Below, in pieces: positions 18,362-27,105 of a DNA stretch of 49,536 nucleotides. Where the stretch lies: contig CAMDFC010000009.1 in assembly GCA_945897185.1 (NCBI GenBank), positions 1-49,536 on the forward strand. Reading direction: 5' to 3'. Below the pieces are notes generated by a model. The model was given only the letters and a program-made list of their open reading frames with translations. It searched no databases and was not told the origin of the DNA. The stretch is from Chitinophaga pinensis (GTDB taxonomy: Bacteria > Bacteroidota > Bacteroidia > Chitinophagales > Chitinophagaceae). Numbering within the stretch: position 1 is the stretch's first letter; every line of letters starts with the position of its first letter. A program made the position numbers and the translations under genes.

Positions 18362-18865
18362 TTATTTTTTTCTTTGGGTGTTTTGATTGTACACAGAAAC
18401 ATCCAAGTTGTCTTCACAATCCATAAGCAATTGATTGATCGTTTTTCCTCTAGCTGGGTCAAGCAAGTCGGGTTGGAGTTCATTCATCGGGATCAAAACA
18501 AATTTTCTAAAGGCAATTCGTTCATGGGGTATTTTTAATCCGGGTACATTAACAACCTCCCCTTTGAAATACAAGATATCAATATCAATGGTCCTAGCCC
18601 CATTCTTTTCCAACCTTTTTCTTCCCATATCCTGTTCAATGGATAGTATTTCATTTAAGAGCTCAGAAGCCGTTTTTTGAGTGGATATCTCCAGCACCTG
18701 GTTTAAAAATGCCGACTGCGCTTTATTGCCCCAGGCTGCGGTTTCATAAATGGACGATTTTCTAAAGATTTTGATGTTGTGTTGTTCAATATTTGTACAA
18801 GCCTTGTCTAGGTAGTACAAACGATCACCAATATTGCCACCTATCAATAAATATGCAGGATTCAT
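18362..18865 (-). CDS. folK: HPPK, 6-hydroxymethyl-7,8-dihydropterin pyrophosphokinase
   Basis: 167 aa. Visible signature: LIGGNIGDR at the N-terminus, SSIYETAAWG, FLNQVLEI, and the metal-binding stretch GARTIDIDILYF followed by IPHERIAFRKFVL. It transfers pyrophosphate from ATP in folate biosynthesis. It is divergent from sppA across 60 bases and heads a two-gene run with the deoxynucleoside kinase. Confidence 0.96.
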   Translation of the reverse strand: MNPAYLLIGGNIGDRLYYLDKACTNIEQHNIKIFRKSSIYETAAWGNKAQSAFLNQVLEISTQKTASELLNEILSIEQDMGRKRLEKNGARTIDIDILYFKGEVVNVPGLKIPHERIAFRKFVLIPMNELQPDLLDPARGKTINQLLMDCEDNLDVSVYNQNTQRKK

Positions 18866-18925
18866 AAATTTGGTTCTTTGAGGGCGGGTAAAGTTCTTTA
18901 TTTTAGTGTTCTAAATGATTAATGA

Positions 18926-20680
18926 GTGAAAAGTTTTTTTAAGAGTTTTTTTGCCAGTCTACTTGCGATAGTCATATTCTTTGGCTTACTATTCGTTTTA
19001 TTCTTTGGAATAGCCGGAGCACTTCTTGCAGATGAGCAAGTTAGTATTGAGGCCAATGCTGTGCTACTCATTGACCTATCAAAGCAGATGAGTGATAGAA
19101 AGTCGGATGATCCTTTTGCAGAATTTACAGGTGAAGAGGTCTACCCAGCACTTTCTGAGTCAGTCAAACTGATTAAACATGCTGCCAAAGACAGCCTCAT
19201 TAAAGGGATTTTCTTGATTTCAAATGACAATTCAAATGGATTTGCAAGCTCATCAGAACTAAGAAATGCGCTTGAGTTTTTTAAGAAATCCAATAAGTTC
19301 ATCATTGCCTATGGAGATTATATTTCACAGTCGGCTTACGGTATTTCTTCTATAGCAGACAAAATCTATTGTAACCCCAAAGGTATTTTTGAATGGCAGG
19401 GGATGTCTGTTGAATATGTTTTCTTCAAAAGTTTATTGGATAGGTTAGAGGTGAAACCACAGATATTTTATGCAGGTAAATTTAAAAGTGCAACAGAGCC
19501 TTTTAGAGAAACTGCAATGACTCCGGCAAACAAAGAACAGACAAAGGTTTGGCTAAATGATATTTACGGTGAACTGCTATCCCATGTTGCAAAATCCCGC
19601 AAAATAAATCCAGATACCTTAAGGGCCTATGCAAATCGCTATGAACTCAATTCCCCTGAAAAGGCAGTATCTGCGAAGCTATTAGATGGTGTAAAATACG
19701 ACGATGAAGTAAAACAAGAAGTAAAATCACTTTTAAGGCTTTCAAAATCAGATAAGATCAATTTTATTGGTTTATCTGCTTATGCTAAAGGAGCAGGAAT
19801 TGAAGAAGGATTTTCAAAAAATAAAATTGCCTTGGTAATTGCTGAAGGCGATATCATATATGGTAAATCAACGCTAGGGTCAGTTTCTTCTGATGAGTAT
19901 CTATCCATTTTAAGGAAGTTAAAAAATGACCAATCCATAAAGGCTATTGTTTTACGCGTAAATTCTCCAGGTGGAAGTAGTTTGGCCAGTGAAATCATTT
20001 GGCGTGAAATTGAAATGATCAAGAAGGAAGGAAAGAAAGTGGTTGTTTCCATGGGTAATGTGGCTGCAAGTGGCGGATATTATATTGCTTGTAATGCGGA
20101 TAAAATATTTGTACAGTCCAATACCATAACCGGGTCAATTGGTGTATTTTCTGTAGTTCCTGATTTCTCCTCTTTTATGAAAAATAAATTGGGAATTACT
20201 TTTGATCGGGTATCTACATCTGCTTATGCAGGTGTTCCAAGTCTTACAAGAGCCATGTCTGAAGAAGAAAAAAAGATAATTCAGTCGGAAGTTGATAAGA
20301 TTTATTTCAGTTTTACATCCAGGGTTGCCGAAGGGCGTAAACGAAACATAGACTATATTGATAGTATTGCACAGGGAAGGGTATGGACTGGGAAAAGAGC
20401 CATTGAGCTTGGTTTGGCTGATGAGTTGGGTGGATTAGAAGATGCGCTTGCGTCTGCAGCTAAACTTGCTGGAATCAAAGATTTCCGCGTAAAGACTTAT
20501 CCAGAGCCTAAGTCTTTTTTAGAATACATTATGGAAGGCTATCCATCAGATTTCACCTCTTCTTCTATCAAGAAAGAGTTGGGGACCGAGGAGTATGAAA
20601 TCTACCGTAGAATGAAAGAATTAAAAAATGAAAAAGGAGAGATTAAGACTAGATTGCCTTTCGAACTATCAATTCATTAA
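18926..20680 (+). CDS. sppA: Signal peptide peptidase SppA, long (67K) form
   Basis: 584 aa, double-domain S49 protease with one N-terminal membrane helix (LLAIVIFFGLLFVLFFGIAG). The catalytic lysine is in GKFKSATEPF of the first half and the nucleophile serine in GNVAASGGYY of the second half, as in the E. coli enzyme. It degrades leftover signal peptides in the inner membrane. The start must be GTG: the codon just before is an in-frame TGA and no later ATG precedes the membrane helix. The ABC-2 permease follows 9 bases after its stop. Confidence 0.94.
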   Translation: MKSFFKSFFASLLAIVIFFGLLFVLFFGIAGALLADEQVSIEANAVLLIDLSKQMSDRKSDDPFAEFTGEEVYPALSESVKLIKHAAKDSLIKGIFLISNDNSNGFASSSELRNALEFFKKSNKFIIAYGDYISQSAYGISSIADKIYCNPKGIFEWQGMSVEYVFFKSLLDRLEVKPQIFYAGKFKSATEPFRETAMTPANKEQTKVWLNDIYGELLSHVAKSRKINPDTLRAYANRYELNSPEKAVSAKLLDGVKYDDEVKQEVKSLLRLSKSDKINFIGLSAYAKGAGIEEGFSKNKIALVIAEGDIIYGKSTLGSVSSDEYLSILRKLKNDQSIKAIVLRVNSPGGSSLASEIIWREIEMIKKEGKKVVVSMGNVAASGGYYIACNADKIFVQSNTITGSIGVFSVVPDFSSFMKNKLGITFDRVSTSAYAGVPSLTRAMSEEEKKIIQSEVDKIYFSFTSRVAEGRKRNIDYIDSIAQGRVWTGKRAIELGLADELGGLEDALASAAKLAGIKDFRVKTYPEPKSFLEYIMEGYPSDFTSSSIKKELGTEEYEIYRRMKELKNEKGEIKTRLPFELSIH

Positions 20681-20689
20681 TTTTACCGG

Positions 20690-21796
20690 ATGAACGATTC
20701 TCCCAAGCAGTACCGTCAGGTTGTTGCGATGCTCGCAATTGCAAAAGCCAGCCTAAAATCTATTTTTCGAAGTCCTTCTGCAGTCATTTTTAGTTTTCTT
20801 TTCCCAATTATCTTTATTCTTGTATTTGGTTTTTTAACTTCCACAACACCAGTAATACGTGTTACTTTTTCTGAGAAGTCATCTACCCAAAACGAGCTGT
20901 ACAAAAAATTGATTGAAAAGTCCAATCTCAAGATTGTTACACAACCTGAAAAAATATCGCTCCAGGAATTAGAAAAAGGACATATCACAGCAATACTCAA
21001 TATCAAAGAGATTGCACCCAATGCTTTTCCAAAATATGTAGTTGAGATCAAAACATCTACAGCTGCAGTTGATCGAATTGGTATTTTGCAATCCATTATT
21101 CAGCAAGCAATAACAGAATTGGATCTTTTAAATTTTCCCAAAAGGCCTACATACGCCTTTATGGAAAAAGAAACCTTGCCTGGAAGAGAATACAGAACAA
21201 TTGATTTTATTCTGCCCGGTCAGTTGGGATTTTCTTTATTAAGTGCTGGTGTGTTTGGTGTTGCTTTCATATTTTTTAATTTGCGACAAACACTGGTACT
21301 AAAGCGTTTTTTTGCCACCCCAATAAAGCGCAGTTATATTGTTTTTGGGGAAGGCCTTGGTCGCATTGCATTTCAAATGATCACAGCAGTAGTGATTCTC
21401 TCAATTGGACATTTCGCTTTTAAATTTACATTGGTGAACCAATGGGTGACTTTCCTTGAATTGATGGTATTGAGTTTAGTTGGACTCATTGTGTTTATGG
21501 GATTCGGTTTTATTGTAAGCGGATTGGCGTCCAGTGAAAGTACGATACCCCCATTTGCCAATTTGGTTACCTTACCTCAGTTTCTATTGGCTGGAACCTT
21601 TTTTCCAGTTGAGAATTTTCCAACCTGGCTGCAACCACTTTGTAAAATTTTACCACTTACTCATTTGAACCAAGCGATGCGAAATGTTGCATTTGAAGGT
21701 GCACATCTCACTGATTGTGGTCCACAATTACAGTACTTACTTATTTGGGGAATTATACTCTATGCAGTTGCAATTAAAGTTTTTCGCTGGGAGTAA
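20690..21796 (+). CDS. ABC-2 type permease without an adjacent ATPase
   Basis: 368 aa. One N-terminal helix (AVIFSFLFPIIFILVFGF), a soluble domain of about 140 residues, then five hydrophobic helices, as in the DrrB/YhhJ-like ABC2_membrane class. FILPGQLGFSL and the LTHLNQAMR stretch near the C-terminus are typical. The partner ATP-binding protein is not in the neighbourhood, so it is encoded elsewhere or is missing. It appears co-transcribed with sppA. The 3' end overlaps queG by 23 bases on opposite strands. Confidence 0.85.
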   Translation: MNDSPKQYRQVVAMLAIAKASLKSIFRSPSAVIFSFLFPIIFILVFGFLTSTTPVIRVTFSEKSSTQNELYKKLIEKSNLKIVTQPEKISLQELEKGHITAILNIKEIAPNAFPKYVVEIKTSTAAVDRIGILQSIIQQAITELDLLNFPKRPTYAFMEKETLPGREYRTIDFILPGQLGFSLLSAGVFGVAFIFFNLRQTLVLKRFFATPIKRSYIVFGEGLGRIAFQMITAVVILSIGHFAFKFTLVNQWVTFLELMVLSLVGLIVFMGFGFIVSGLASSESTIPPFANLVTLPQFLLAGTFFPVENFPTWLQPLCKILPLTHLNQAMRNVAFEGAHLTDCGPQLQYLLIWGIILYAVAIKVFRWE

Positions 21797-22736
21797 TACT
21801 GATTTTATAGTTGCTCAAATTACGTTGTATACCTTCCCATTTTGCTCTCTTGAGCGGAGATGCTTTGAACTTGGTATTAAATGTTGATTTGTCCATTGAC
21901 AGCCAATCGTTGATTGAAAAATGAAGGATGGCTTCTGAAGGAGTTAGCGCTTTATCTTGATGTGGTTTACTGAATTTGTTCCAGGGACAAACATCCTGAC
22001 AAATATCACAACCAAAAATCCAATTCTCTGCTTGGTCTTTCAGCTGTTCGGGTAACAAGGCAGATTTAAGTTCAATTGTAAAATACGAAATACATTGAGC
22101 GGCATTTATTTCTTTGTTGGGAAGTATAGCGTTTGTTGGACAAGCCTCAATGCATTTGGTACAGGTGCCACAATAGTCTTGTATTAAGGGTTGATCTGCA
22201 AGTAGCTCCAAGTCTGTGATGAGCGTAGCAATGAAAAAAAAAGATCCCTTTTTTTTATTGATTAAATTTCCGTTTTTCCCAACCCAACCCAATCCGCTTT
22301 TTACAGCCCATGTTCTCTCTAAAACAGGTGCAGAATCAACAAAGCCTCTGCCTTCAATTGCTCCAACTGATTCTCGTATTCTATATAAGAATTCCCAAAG
22401 TTTTTCTCTAATTACCAAATGATAATCTTTTCCAAAAGCATATTTGGCAATTTTTGGAGCATTGAAGTCTTGGGTAGTTTCCGGAAAATAATTGTACAAA
22501 ACGGTGATAACCGACTTAGCACCTGGTACCAAAAGGGTAGGATCAACCCTAAGATCAAAATGGTTTTCCATGTATTTCATTTCACCATGTCTTCCATTTT
22601 TTAACCAAGCTTCAAGTCTTGCTGCATCTTCATCTAGTTTTCTAGCTTGGGCAATACCACATTCTTCAAATCCAATTTCGGATGCGATTTGTTTTATTTT
22701 TTTTGTATTCTGCTCAAGTTGGCTAAGTAAGCTCAT
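21774..22736 (-). CDS. queG: Epoxyqueuosine reductase
   Basis: 320 aa. The two 4Fe-4S motifs are CGTCTKCIEACP and CDICQDVCP, and the cobalamin-binding N-terminal part is present (GRHGEMKYM, ERTWAVKSGLGWVGKNG). It performs the last step of queuosine synthesis in tRNA. Only three bases separate it from the hydrolase-like gene upstream, so the two are probably one transcript. The convergent permease gene overlaps its 3' end. Confidence 0.95.
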   Translation of the reverse strand: MSLLSQLEQNTKKIKQIASEIGFEECGIAQARKLDEDAARLEAWLKNGRHGEMKYMENHFDLRVDPTLLVPGAKSVITVLYNYFPETTQDFNAPKIAKYAFGKDYHLVIREKLWEFLYRIRESVGAIEGRGFVDSAPVLERTWAVKSGLGWVGKNGNLINKKKGSFFFIATLITDLELLADQPLIQDYCGTCTKCIEACPTNAILPNKEINAAQCISYFTIELKSALLPEQLKDQAENWIFGCDICQDVCPWNKFSKPHQDKALTPSEAILHFSINDWLSMDKSTFNTKFKASPLKRAKWEGIQRNLSNYKISITPSEKL

Positions 22737-22739
22737 TAA

Positions 22740-23786
22740 CTATTGTTCCAATGCTGATTCTACAGCAGATTTAATTTGAGTAAATAAATCCCTTTTCTGA
22801 AAGCTCATCGGCGAAGCAGGTAAAACAATGCCAATGTATTTTCTTTTTAAATCAATCCAAGGCCAAACGCCTTGTGCTGATGCACCCGAATAAACAATGC
22901 CTTTTCCATTCCCATTTTCTTCTTCCATCCAGCATCCACTTGCATAATTCCATCCTTTTGTTAGATCTGGATTATAACGGACCCTTGCCTCAGGGTATTG
23001 ATTACTTAACAAGACTTCAATAGCAGACTCACTCAACACTTTTTTGCCATTGAACATTCCCTTGTTCATAATCATTTGCATGAAATTCAAATAATCAAAT
23101 GCGGAACAACTGGCTCCAGACGAAGGGTTAGGGGCTTTTCCACCCTCATCATAAAAAGAGGCAGTCTTCATACCAAGTGGTCTGAATAATTTTTCTTGTG
23201 CAACTCTGTCAAATGTTTTTTTGGTAATCACTTCCAATACTCTCCCTGCCATATTCAAGCCAACACTGCCATCTGAGAAAGCCTCACCAGGATTATCAAC
23301 GATTAGTTTTTTAGAAGCAAAAAATTCCATCTCTTCTTCTAATGTATTGAATTTGCTTTTTTGGGTGAACTTAACAATACCGGTAGCATCTGTATCTAAT
23401 CCCGTTGTTTGTGCAATGCAATGCCTGATCGTAATATAGCCCTTCATGTATTTTCCAAAAACAGGCACGTATTTGCTTACAGGATCATCAAGTTTAATTT
23501 TCCCTTCATCCACAAAAATCATTACCAGCGCAGCGGTAAGCCATTTACTGCTGTTACCCAGCGGAGCTGGTGTTTTTAATTTAAAATCTTCAGTATCCTT
23601 AAAAAAAATATTTTTTCCGTCTTTTTGAATAACAACCACATGGTCTTTACCCAGGTTTTTTTCATTTTGCTTGATTATTTTTTCAAGCTGACCAAAATCA
23701 GTCTGTGCGGATATCGACTGCAAGAATAGCATGAAAATCAATCCCAGACTATATTTTAGACATATTTTAAAGAATGATGCTGACAT
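22740..23786 (-). CDS. Secreted serine-hydrolase-like protein with lost catalytic residues
   Basis: 348 aa with signal peptide (FLQSISAQ-TD). The fold signature of the class C beta-lactamase/esterase family (Pfam Beta-lactamase) is clear: KWLTAALVMIFVDEGKIKLDDPVSKYVP and GLNMAGRVLEVIT. Yet the SxxK nucleophile motif reads NSSK (Asn78 where Ser is expected), the tyrosine of the second motif is Asp172 in EAFSDGSVG, and the third motif is SGA. It may be a non-catalytic binding protein or a decaying gene. It sits three bases upstream of queG. Confidence 0.8.
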   Translation of the reverse strand: MSASFFKICLKYSLGLIFMLFLQSISAQTDFGQLEKIIKQNEKNLGKDHVVVIQKDGKNIFFKDTEDFKLKTPAPLGNSSKWLTAALVMIFVDEGKIKLDDPVSKYVPVFGKYMKGYITIRHCIAQTTGLDTDATGIVKFTQKSKFNTLEEEMEFFASKKLIVDNPGEAFSDGSVGLNMAGRVLEVITKKTFDRVAQEKLFRPLGMKTASFYDEGGKAPNPSSGASCSAFDYLNFMQMIMNKGMFNGKKVLSESAIEVLLSNQYPEARVRYNPDLTKGWNYASGCWMEEENGNGKGIVYSGASAQGVWPWIDLKRKYIGIVLPASPMSFQKRDLFTQIKSAVESALEQ

Positions 23787-23842
23787 ATTTACCTGTTTGG
23801 TATGTGGTTAATAATTTGATGTAATAGTGTAAATCTAGTCAT

Positions 23843-23998
23843 ATGAATTTAAACAACTTTACTATACAAGCAACTGAAGTGGTTCAATCAGCCCAACAAG
23901 CTGCGTTTAATGGGAAGAATCCCAATATCGAATCGGAACTAGTTCTTCAAAGTCTAGTTGATGTTTTTGATGGAGTAGTGGTGTTTAGGAACGATTAG
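23843..23998 (+). pseudogene. Orphan 5' fragment of clpB
   Basis: An ATG-initiated frame of 51 codons. MNLNNFTIQATEVVQ-SAQQAAF matches the conserved N-terminus of Bacteroidota ClpB (MNxNNFTIKAQEAxQ-KAQQxA), and IESELVLQSL corresponds to IETEHLLKAL with changed residues. Similarity stops after about 39 codons and the frame ends at 23998, inside the 3' end of the convergent helicase gene. The remaining roughly 800 codons are absent here. It looks like the remnant of a deleted or duplicated clpB. Confidence 0.65.
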
Positions 23999-25211
23999 TT
24001 TTAATTAACTCTTTTTTTATTCCGCTCCCTTTACTTCCAAATTTTTTATTTGATGAGGGCTTATTGAAAGTAGGTGTTTCTCCAAGAACAGAAGGTATTC
24101 CTACTTTTTCAATTTCCTTTCCTATTAATTTTTCTATACGTTTCAGTTTGTAAAAGTCGTCTTGGTTTATCAAAGTGATTGCAGTTCCTTTGGTTGCAGC
24201 TCTTGCTGTTCTTCCAATCCGGTGCACATAATCTTCGCCATCTGGGGGAACATCGTAATTGATTACCAACTCAATTTGGTCTATATCAATTCCTCTACTT
24301 AGTATGTCTGTAGCCACAATGATTGGCAAACGTTTTGATGCAAATTCGAGCAATACATTTTCCCTCTGTGATTGGTCGAGGTCTGAATGGATCTCATTTG
24401 CATTGTATTTTCTTTTTTGGAGTTGAGCCGTTAGTTGCTTTACGGTTTGTTTTCTCGAACAAAAGATCAAAACAGATTTGTAGGGCTGTTCTCCTAAAAT
24501 ATGTTGAATTAATGGAATTTTCTGTGTGTCATAAACCAAATAAACTAGTTGCTTGATGCTCTCCGGGGGTTTAGACAAAGCGATGCTTACCTCTGCAGGA
24601 TTAATGAGTATTGTTTTTGCCAATTGCATCATTTTCGGAGGCATGGTGGCAGAGAAAAGGATGGTTTGTCTTTTTGCAGGCAAATGAGAAATGATTTTCA
24701 TAATGTCGTCATGGAAACCCATGTCTAACATACGATCGGCTTCATCTAAAACCAAGTATTTCAATTCCTTCATTTTTACATAACCCATATTGAGATGGGA
24801 TATCAATTTTCCGGGAGTAGCAACTACAATATCAACACCTTTTGAAAGCGCCTGTTTCTCTTGTACAAAACTTCCCCCATCACCCCCACCATAGACCGCG
24901 ATTGAGCTTAAAGAGGTGAAATAGGTAAGGCCATCAAGGTGACTGCTTATCTGGATGGCAAGTTCTCGGGTGGGTACAAGAATAAGGCCATGAACGTTTG
25001 TGTCATTTTTTTCTTCAGACAACAATTTGTGTAAAATAGGCAGCAAAAAGGCTGCTGTTTTCCCTGTGCCTGTTTGGGCCGATGCGATAATGTCCTTTCC
25101 CTCTAGAATTATTGGTATTGCCTTTTCCTGTATAGGGGTTGGTTTCTGGTAGCCGCTTGCCTCTAAACTTTCAGCTAGGGCTTCATGGAAGTGAAATGAT
25201 GAAAAATCCAA
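23985..25211 (-). CDS. DEAD-box RNA helicase, RhlE-like
   Basis: 408 aa. Motifs in order: Q motif (GYQKPTPIQ), AQTGTGKTA, PTRELA, ATPGKL, DEAD, SAT, ATDILSRGIDID, HRIGRTAR, and a short basic, Ser/Gly/Lys-rich tail. It unwinds RNA in ribosome biogenesis or mRNA decay. The start is TTG at 25211: no ATG, GTG or other TTG lies between the upstream in-frame stop and the first conserved residues, and an exact -7 box sits 22 bases upstream. Its 3' end overlaps the clpB fragment by 14 bases. Confidence 0.95.
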   Translation of the reverse strand: MDFSSFHFHEALAESLEASGYQKPTPIQEKAIPIILEGKDIIASAQTGTGKTAAFLLPILHKLLSEEKNDTNVHGLILVPTRELAIQISSHLDGLTYFTSLSSIAVYGGGDGGSFVQEKQALSKGVDIVVATPGKLISHLNMGYVKMKELKYLVLDEADRMLDMGFHDDIMKIISHLPAKRQTILFSATMPPKMMQLAKTILINPAEVSIALSKPPESIKQLVYLVYDTQKIPLIQHILGEQPYKSVLIFCSRKQTVKQLTAQLQKRKYNANEIHSDLDQSQRENVLLEFASKRLPIIVATDILSRGIDIDQIELVINYDVPPDGEDYVHRIGRTARAATKGTAITLINQDDFYKLKRIEKLIGKEIEKVGIPSVLGETPTFNKPSSNKKFGSKGSGIKKELIKTNRS

Positions 25212-25233
25212 ACTCGTGTAGTTATTATTTATA

Positions 25234-25241
25234 CAAAGGTA
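25234..25241 (-). promoter_or_regulatory. -7 box of the helicase promoter
   Basis: Minus-strand TACCTTTG, exact TAnnTTTG, with a predicted leader under 25 bases. It supports the TTG start at 25211. Confidence 0.45.
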
Positions 25242-25291
25242 GTTTAATTATCTCCACGATTGATTTTCGTCTTCACATCCAATTTCTTTGG

Positions 25292-25299
25292 TAAATTTG
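25292..25299 (+). promoter_or_regulatory. -7 box of the 25316 gene promoter
   Basis: TAAATTTG, exact TAnnTTTG, ending 16 bases before the ATG at 25316. It is back to back with the helicase promoter. Confidence 0.4.
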
Positions 25300-25315
25300 C
25301 AACTCAAGCTATTTT

Positions 25316-26032
25316 ATGAAACCTACAATTTTTTTTCGGCTAATTGCATCTTCAATTTTACTTTTTTTAGTTTCTGGAGGTATCGCACAGTCCATTGTTT
25401 CTGGGGGTATTTCTACAAATGTATATGTAGAAGCATATAATATTAGGGGTAAGCCATTTAATAATTCAGAAGCCACAAATATCGAAGGATCACCCCTGCT
25501 TAACCCAAGTTGGGGTTTAGGTACGGTTTATTTTAAAGATGGTTCTGTTGCACAAAATGTTGAACTTAGGTTCAATCTTGAGAAAAACGAACTCTATTTT
25601 AACAGAGAGGGTGAAATGTATGTTTTCAACGATCCGGTCAGCAGCTTTCGTATGAATTATTCTATTTCTGCTGCAAAAAACGAAGTTTATTTCCGTTCAG
25701 GATATCCTGTTAATGGTCGCTTGTCTAAAGAAACATTTTACGAAGTGGAAGAAGATGGGGCCAAATTTCAACTCATTAATTATCGGTTTATTTACCTGGC
25801 CGATTCTTACCAGTATGGAGGAACTGCAAAAAAAGTTTTTACAGAGAAGGAAGAACTTTATGTTTTTGATGTTGCTTTTGGAAAAACAAGTAAAATCAAA
25901 CGAACGGAAGCAGATGTACTGAATGCGTTACCTGATTTAAAGGAGAAAATAGCATCTATTGTTAGTAAAAACAAACTGAAGTTAAAGGTGAACGAAGACA
26001 TGAAAAAGCTTTTTACTGAATTAAATAAATAA
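25316..26032 (+). CDS. Secreted protein of unknown function (paralogue of 1763-2533)
   Basis: 238 aa with signal peptide (LLFLVSGGIAQ-S). No named domain is recognised. The central GSPLLNPSWGLGTVYFKDG, then F-N-L-E-K-N-E-L-Y-F and the following strand align by eye with the secreted protein next to era, suggesting a two-member family. The C-terminal 60 residues are lysine-rich and helical-looking. It is followed six bases later by a lipoprotein gene, so the two form one transcript and probably act together at the envelope. Confidence 0.75.
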   Translation: MKPTIFFRLIASSILLFLVSGGIAQSIVSGGISTNVYVEAYNIRGKPFNNSEATNIEGSPLLNPSWGLGTVYFKDGSVAQNVELRFNLEKNELYFNREGEMYVFNDPVSSFRMNYSISAAKNEVYFRSGYPVNGRLSKETFYEVEEDGAKFQLINYRFIYLADSYQYGGTAKKVFTEKEELYVFDVAFGKTSKIKRTEADVLNALPDLKEKIASIVSKNKLKLKVNEDMKKLFTELNK

Positions 26033-26038
26033 TCTCCA

Positions 26039-27067
26039 ATGTTTAATATGATTTTTGATAGGTCCCAATTTAAGCAAGTAGTTTTCATAGTATTATTCTT
26101 TTTGATGCTCTCTGGCTGTGGAGTTGCTCAAAGCGATCCTGAGCGCACGCAAAAGGAAAACGAGGTGGTAGTAGACAATAAACCTGTTTTAGATTCGGTC
26201 AACTTTAAAGTACGTATGATTTCCATCGCCAATGGAGATAGTACAGGCAAATGGAAATTTGCAGAGCAATATTCAAAAGTGGGTGCTATTCTACCTTTTT
26301 ATCGTGTTATTGCCTATTATGGCAATCTTTACTCAACCAGGATGGGTATTCTTGGCGAGCTGCCAAAGAAAGAAATGTTTGCCAGATTAAGGGAGGAGGT
26401 AATGGCCTGGGAAAAAGCAGATCCAACAACGCCAGTAATGCCAGCCTTACACTATATCGTTACAACCGCTCAAGAATCCCCAGGATCTACGGGTAAGTAT
26501 AGACTTCGTATGCCCAATGCTGAAATTGATAAAGTAATGGCCATGGCAGAAGAAATTAATGCGATTGTATTTCTAGATATACAGGTTGGATTAAGCAGCC
26601 TCAAGGAAGAAATTCCAGTTATTGAAAAATACCTAAAACATCCTCGTGTTCATTTGGGTATTGATCCGGAGTTTTCAATGAAAGGGGGGCAAAAACCAGG
26701 TACCGTTATTGGTAGTTTTGATGCATCGGATATCAACTATGCAGCATCTTATTTGGCGGATCTTGTAAAGAAAAACGACCTGCCTCCTAAAATTCTTGTG
26801 ATCCATAGATTTACGCAAGGCATGCTAAAAGAGTACAATCAAATTAAAAATATCCCGGAAGTACAATTTGTTTTAGATATGGATGGTTGGGGTTCTCCTG
26901 CTAGAAAAATTAATACGTATAAGCTGTTTGCAAACCGCGAGCCCATTCAGTTTACCGGCTTTAAATTGTTTTATAAAAATGATTTGAAGGAAGCGCCACA
27001 TCGGTTACTCACCATTAAGGAATTACTTGCGCTAAAGCCGATTCCATTATATATTCAATATCAATGA
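26039..27067 (+). CDS. Lipoprotein with a probable TIM-barrel-like domain
   Basis: 342 aa. The hydrophobic N-terminus ends in LSGC (Cys27), a good lipobox. The rest has alternating helices and short hydrophobic strands (AILPFYRVIAYYG, MPALHYIVT, AIVFLDIQVG, VHLGIDPEFSM, PKILVIHRFTQ, VQFVLDMDGWG), the rhythm of a (beta/alpha)8 barrel. Acidic residues at strand ends (D in LDIQ, D and E in IDPEF, D in LDMDG) could form a polar pocket. No catalytic family is assigned. The start could also be the ATG three codons later. It follows the secreted-protein gene by six bases. Confidence 0.7.
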   Translation: MFNMIFDRSQFKQVVFIVLFFLMLSGCGVAQSDPERTQKENEVVVDNKPVLDSVNFKVRMISIANGDSTGKWKFAEQYSKVGAILPFYRVIAYYGNLYSTRMGILGELPKKEMFARLREEVMAWEKADPTTPVMPALHYIVTTAQESPGSTGKYRLRMPNAEIDKVMAMAEEINAIVFLDIQVGLSSLKEEIPVIEKYLKHPRVHLGIDPEFSMKGGQKPGTVIGSFDASDINYAASYLADLVKKNDLPPKILVIHRFTQGMLKEYNQIKNIPEVQFVLDMDGWGSPARKINTYKLFANREPIQFTGFKLFYKNDLKEAPHRLLTIKELLALKPIPLYIQYQ

Positions 27068-27105
27068 CGCTTAACTGAATTTGTTATTTTAATTTAAGGC
27101 CTGGA

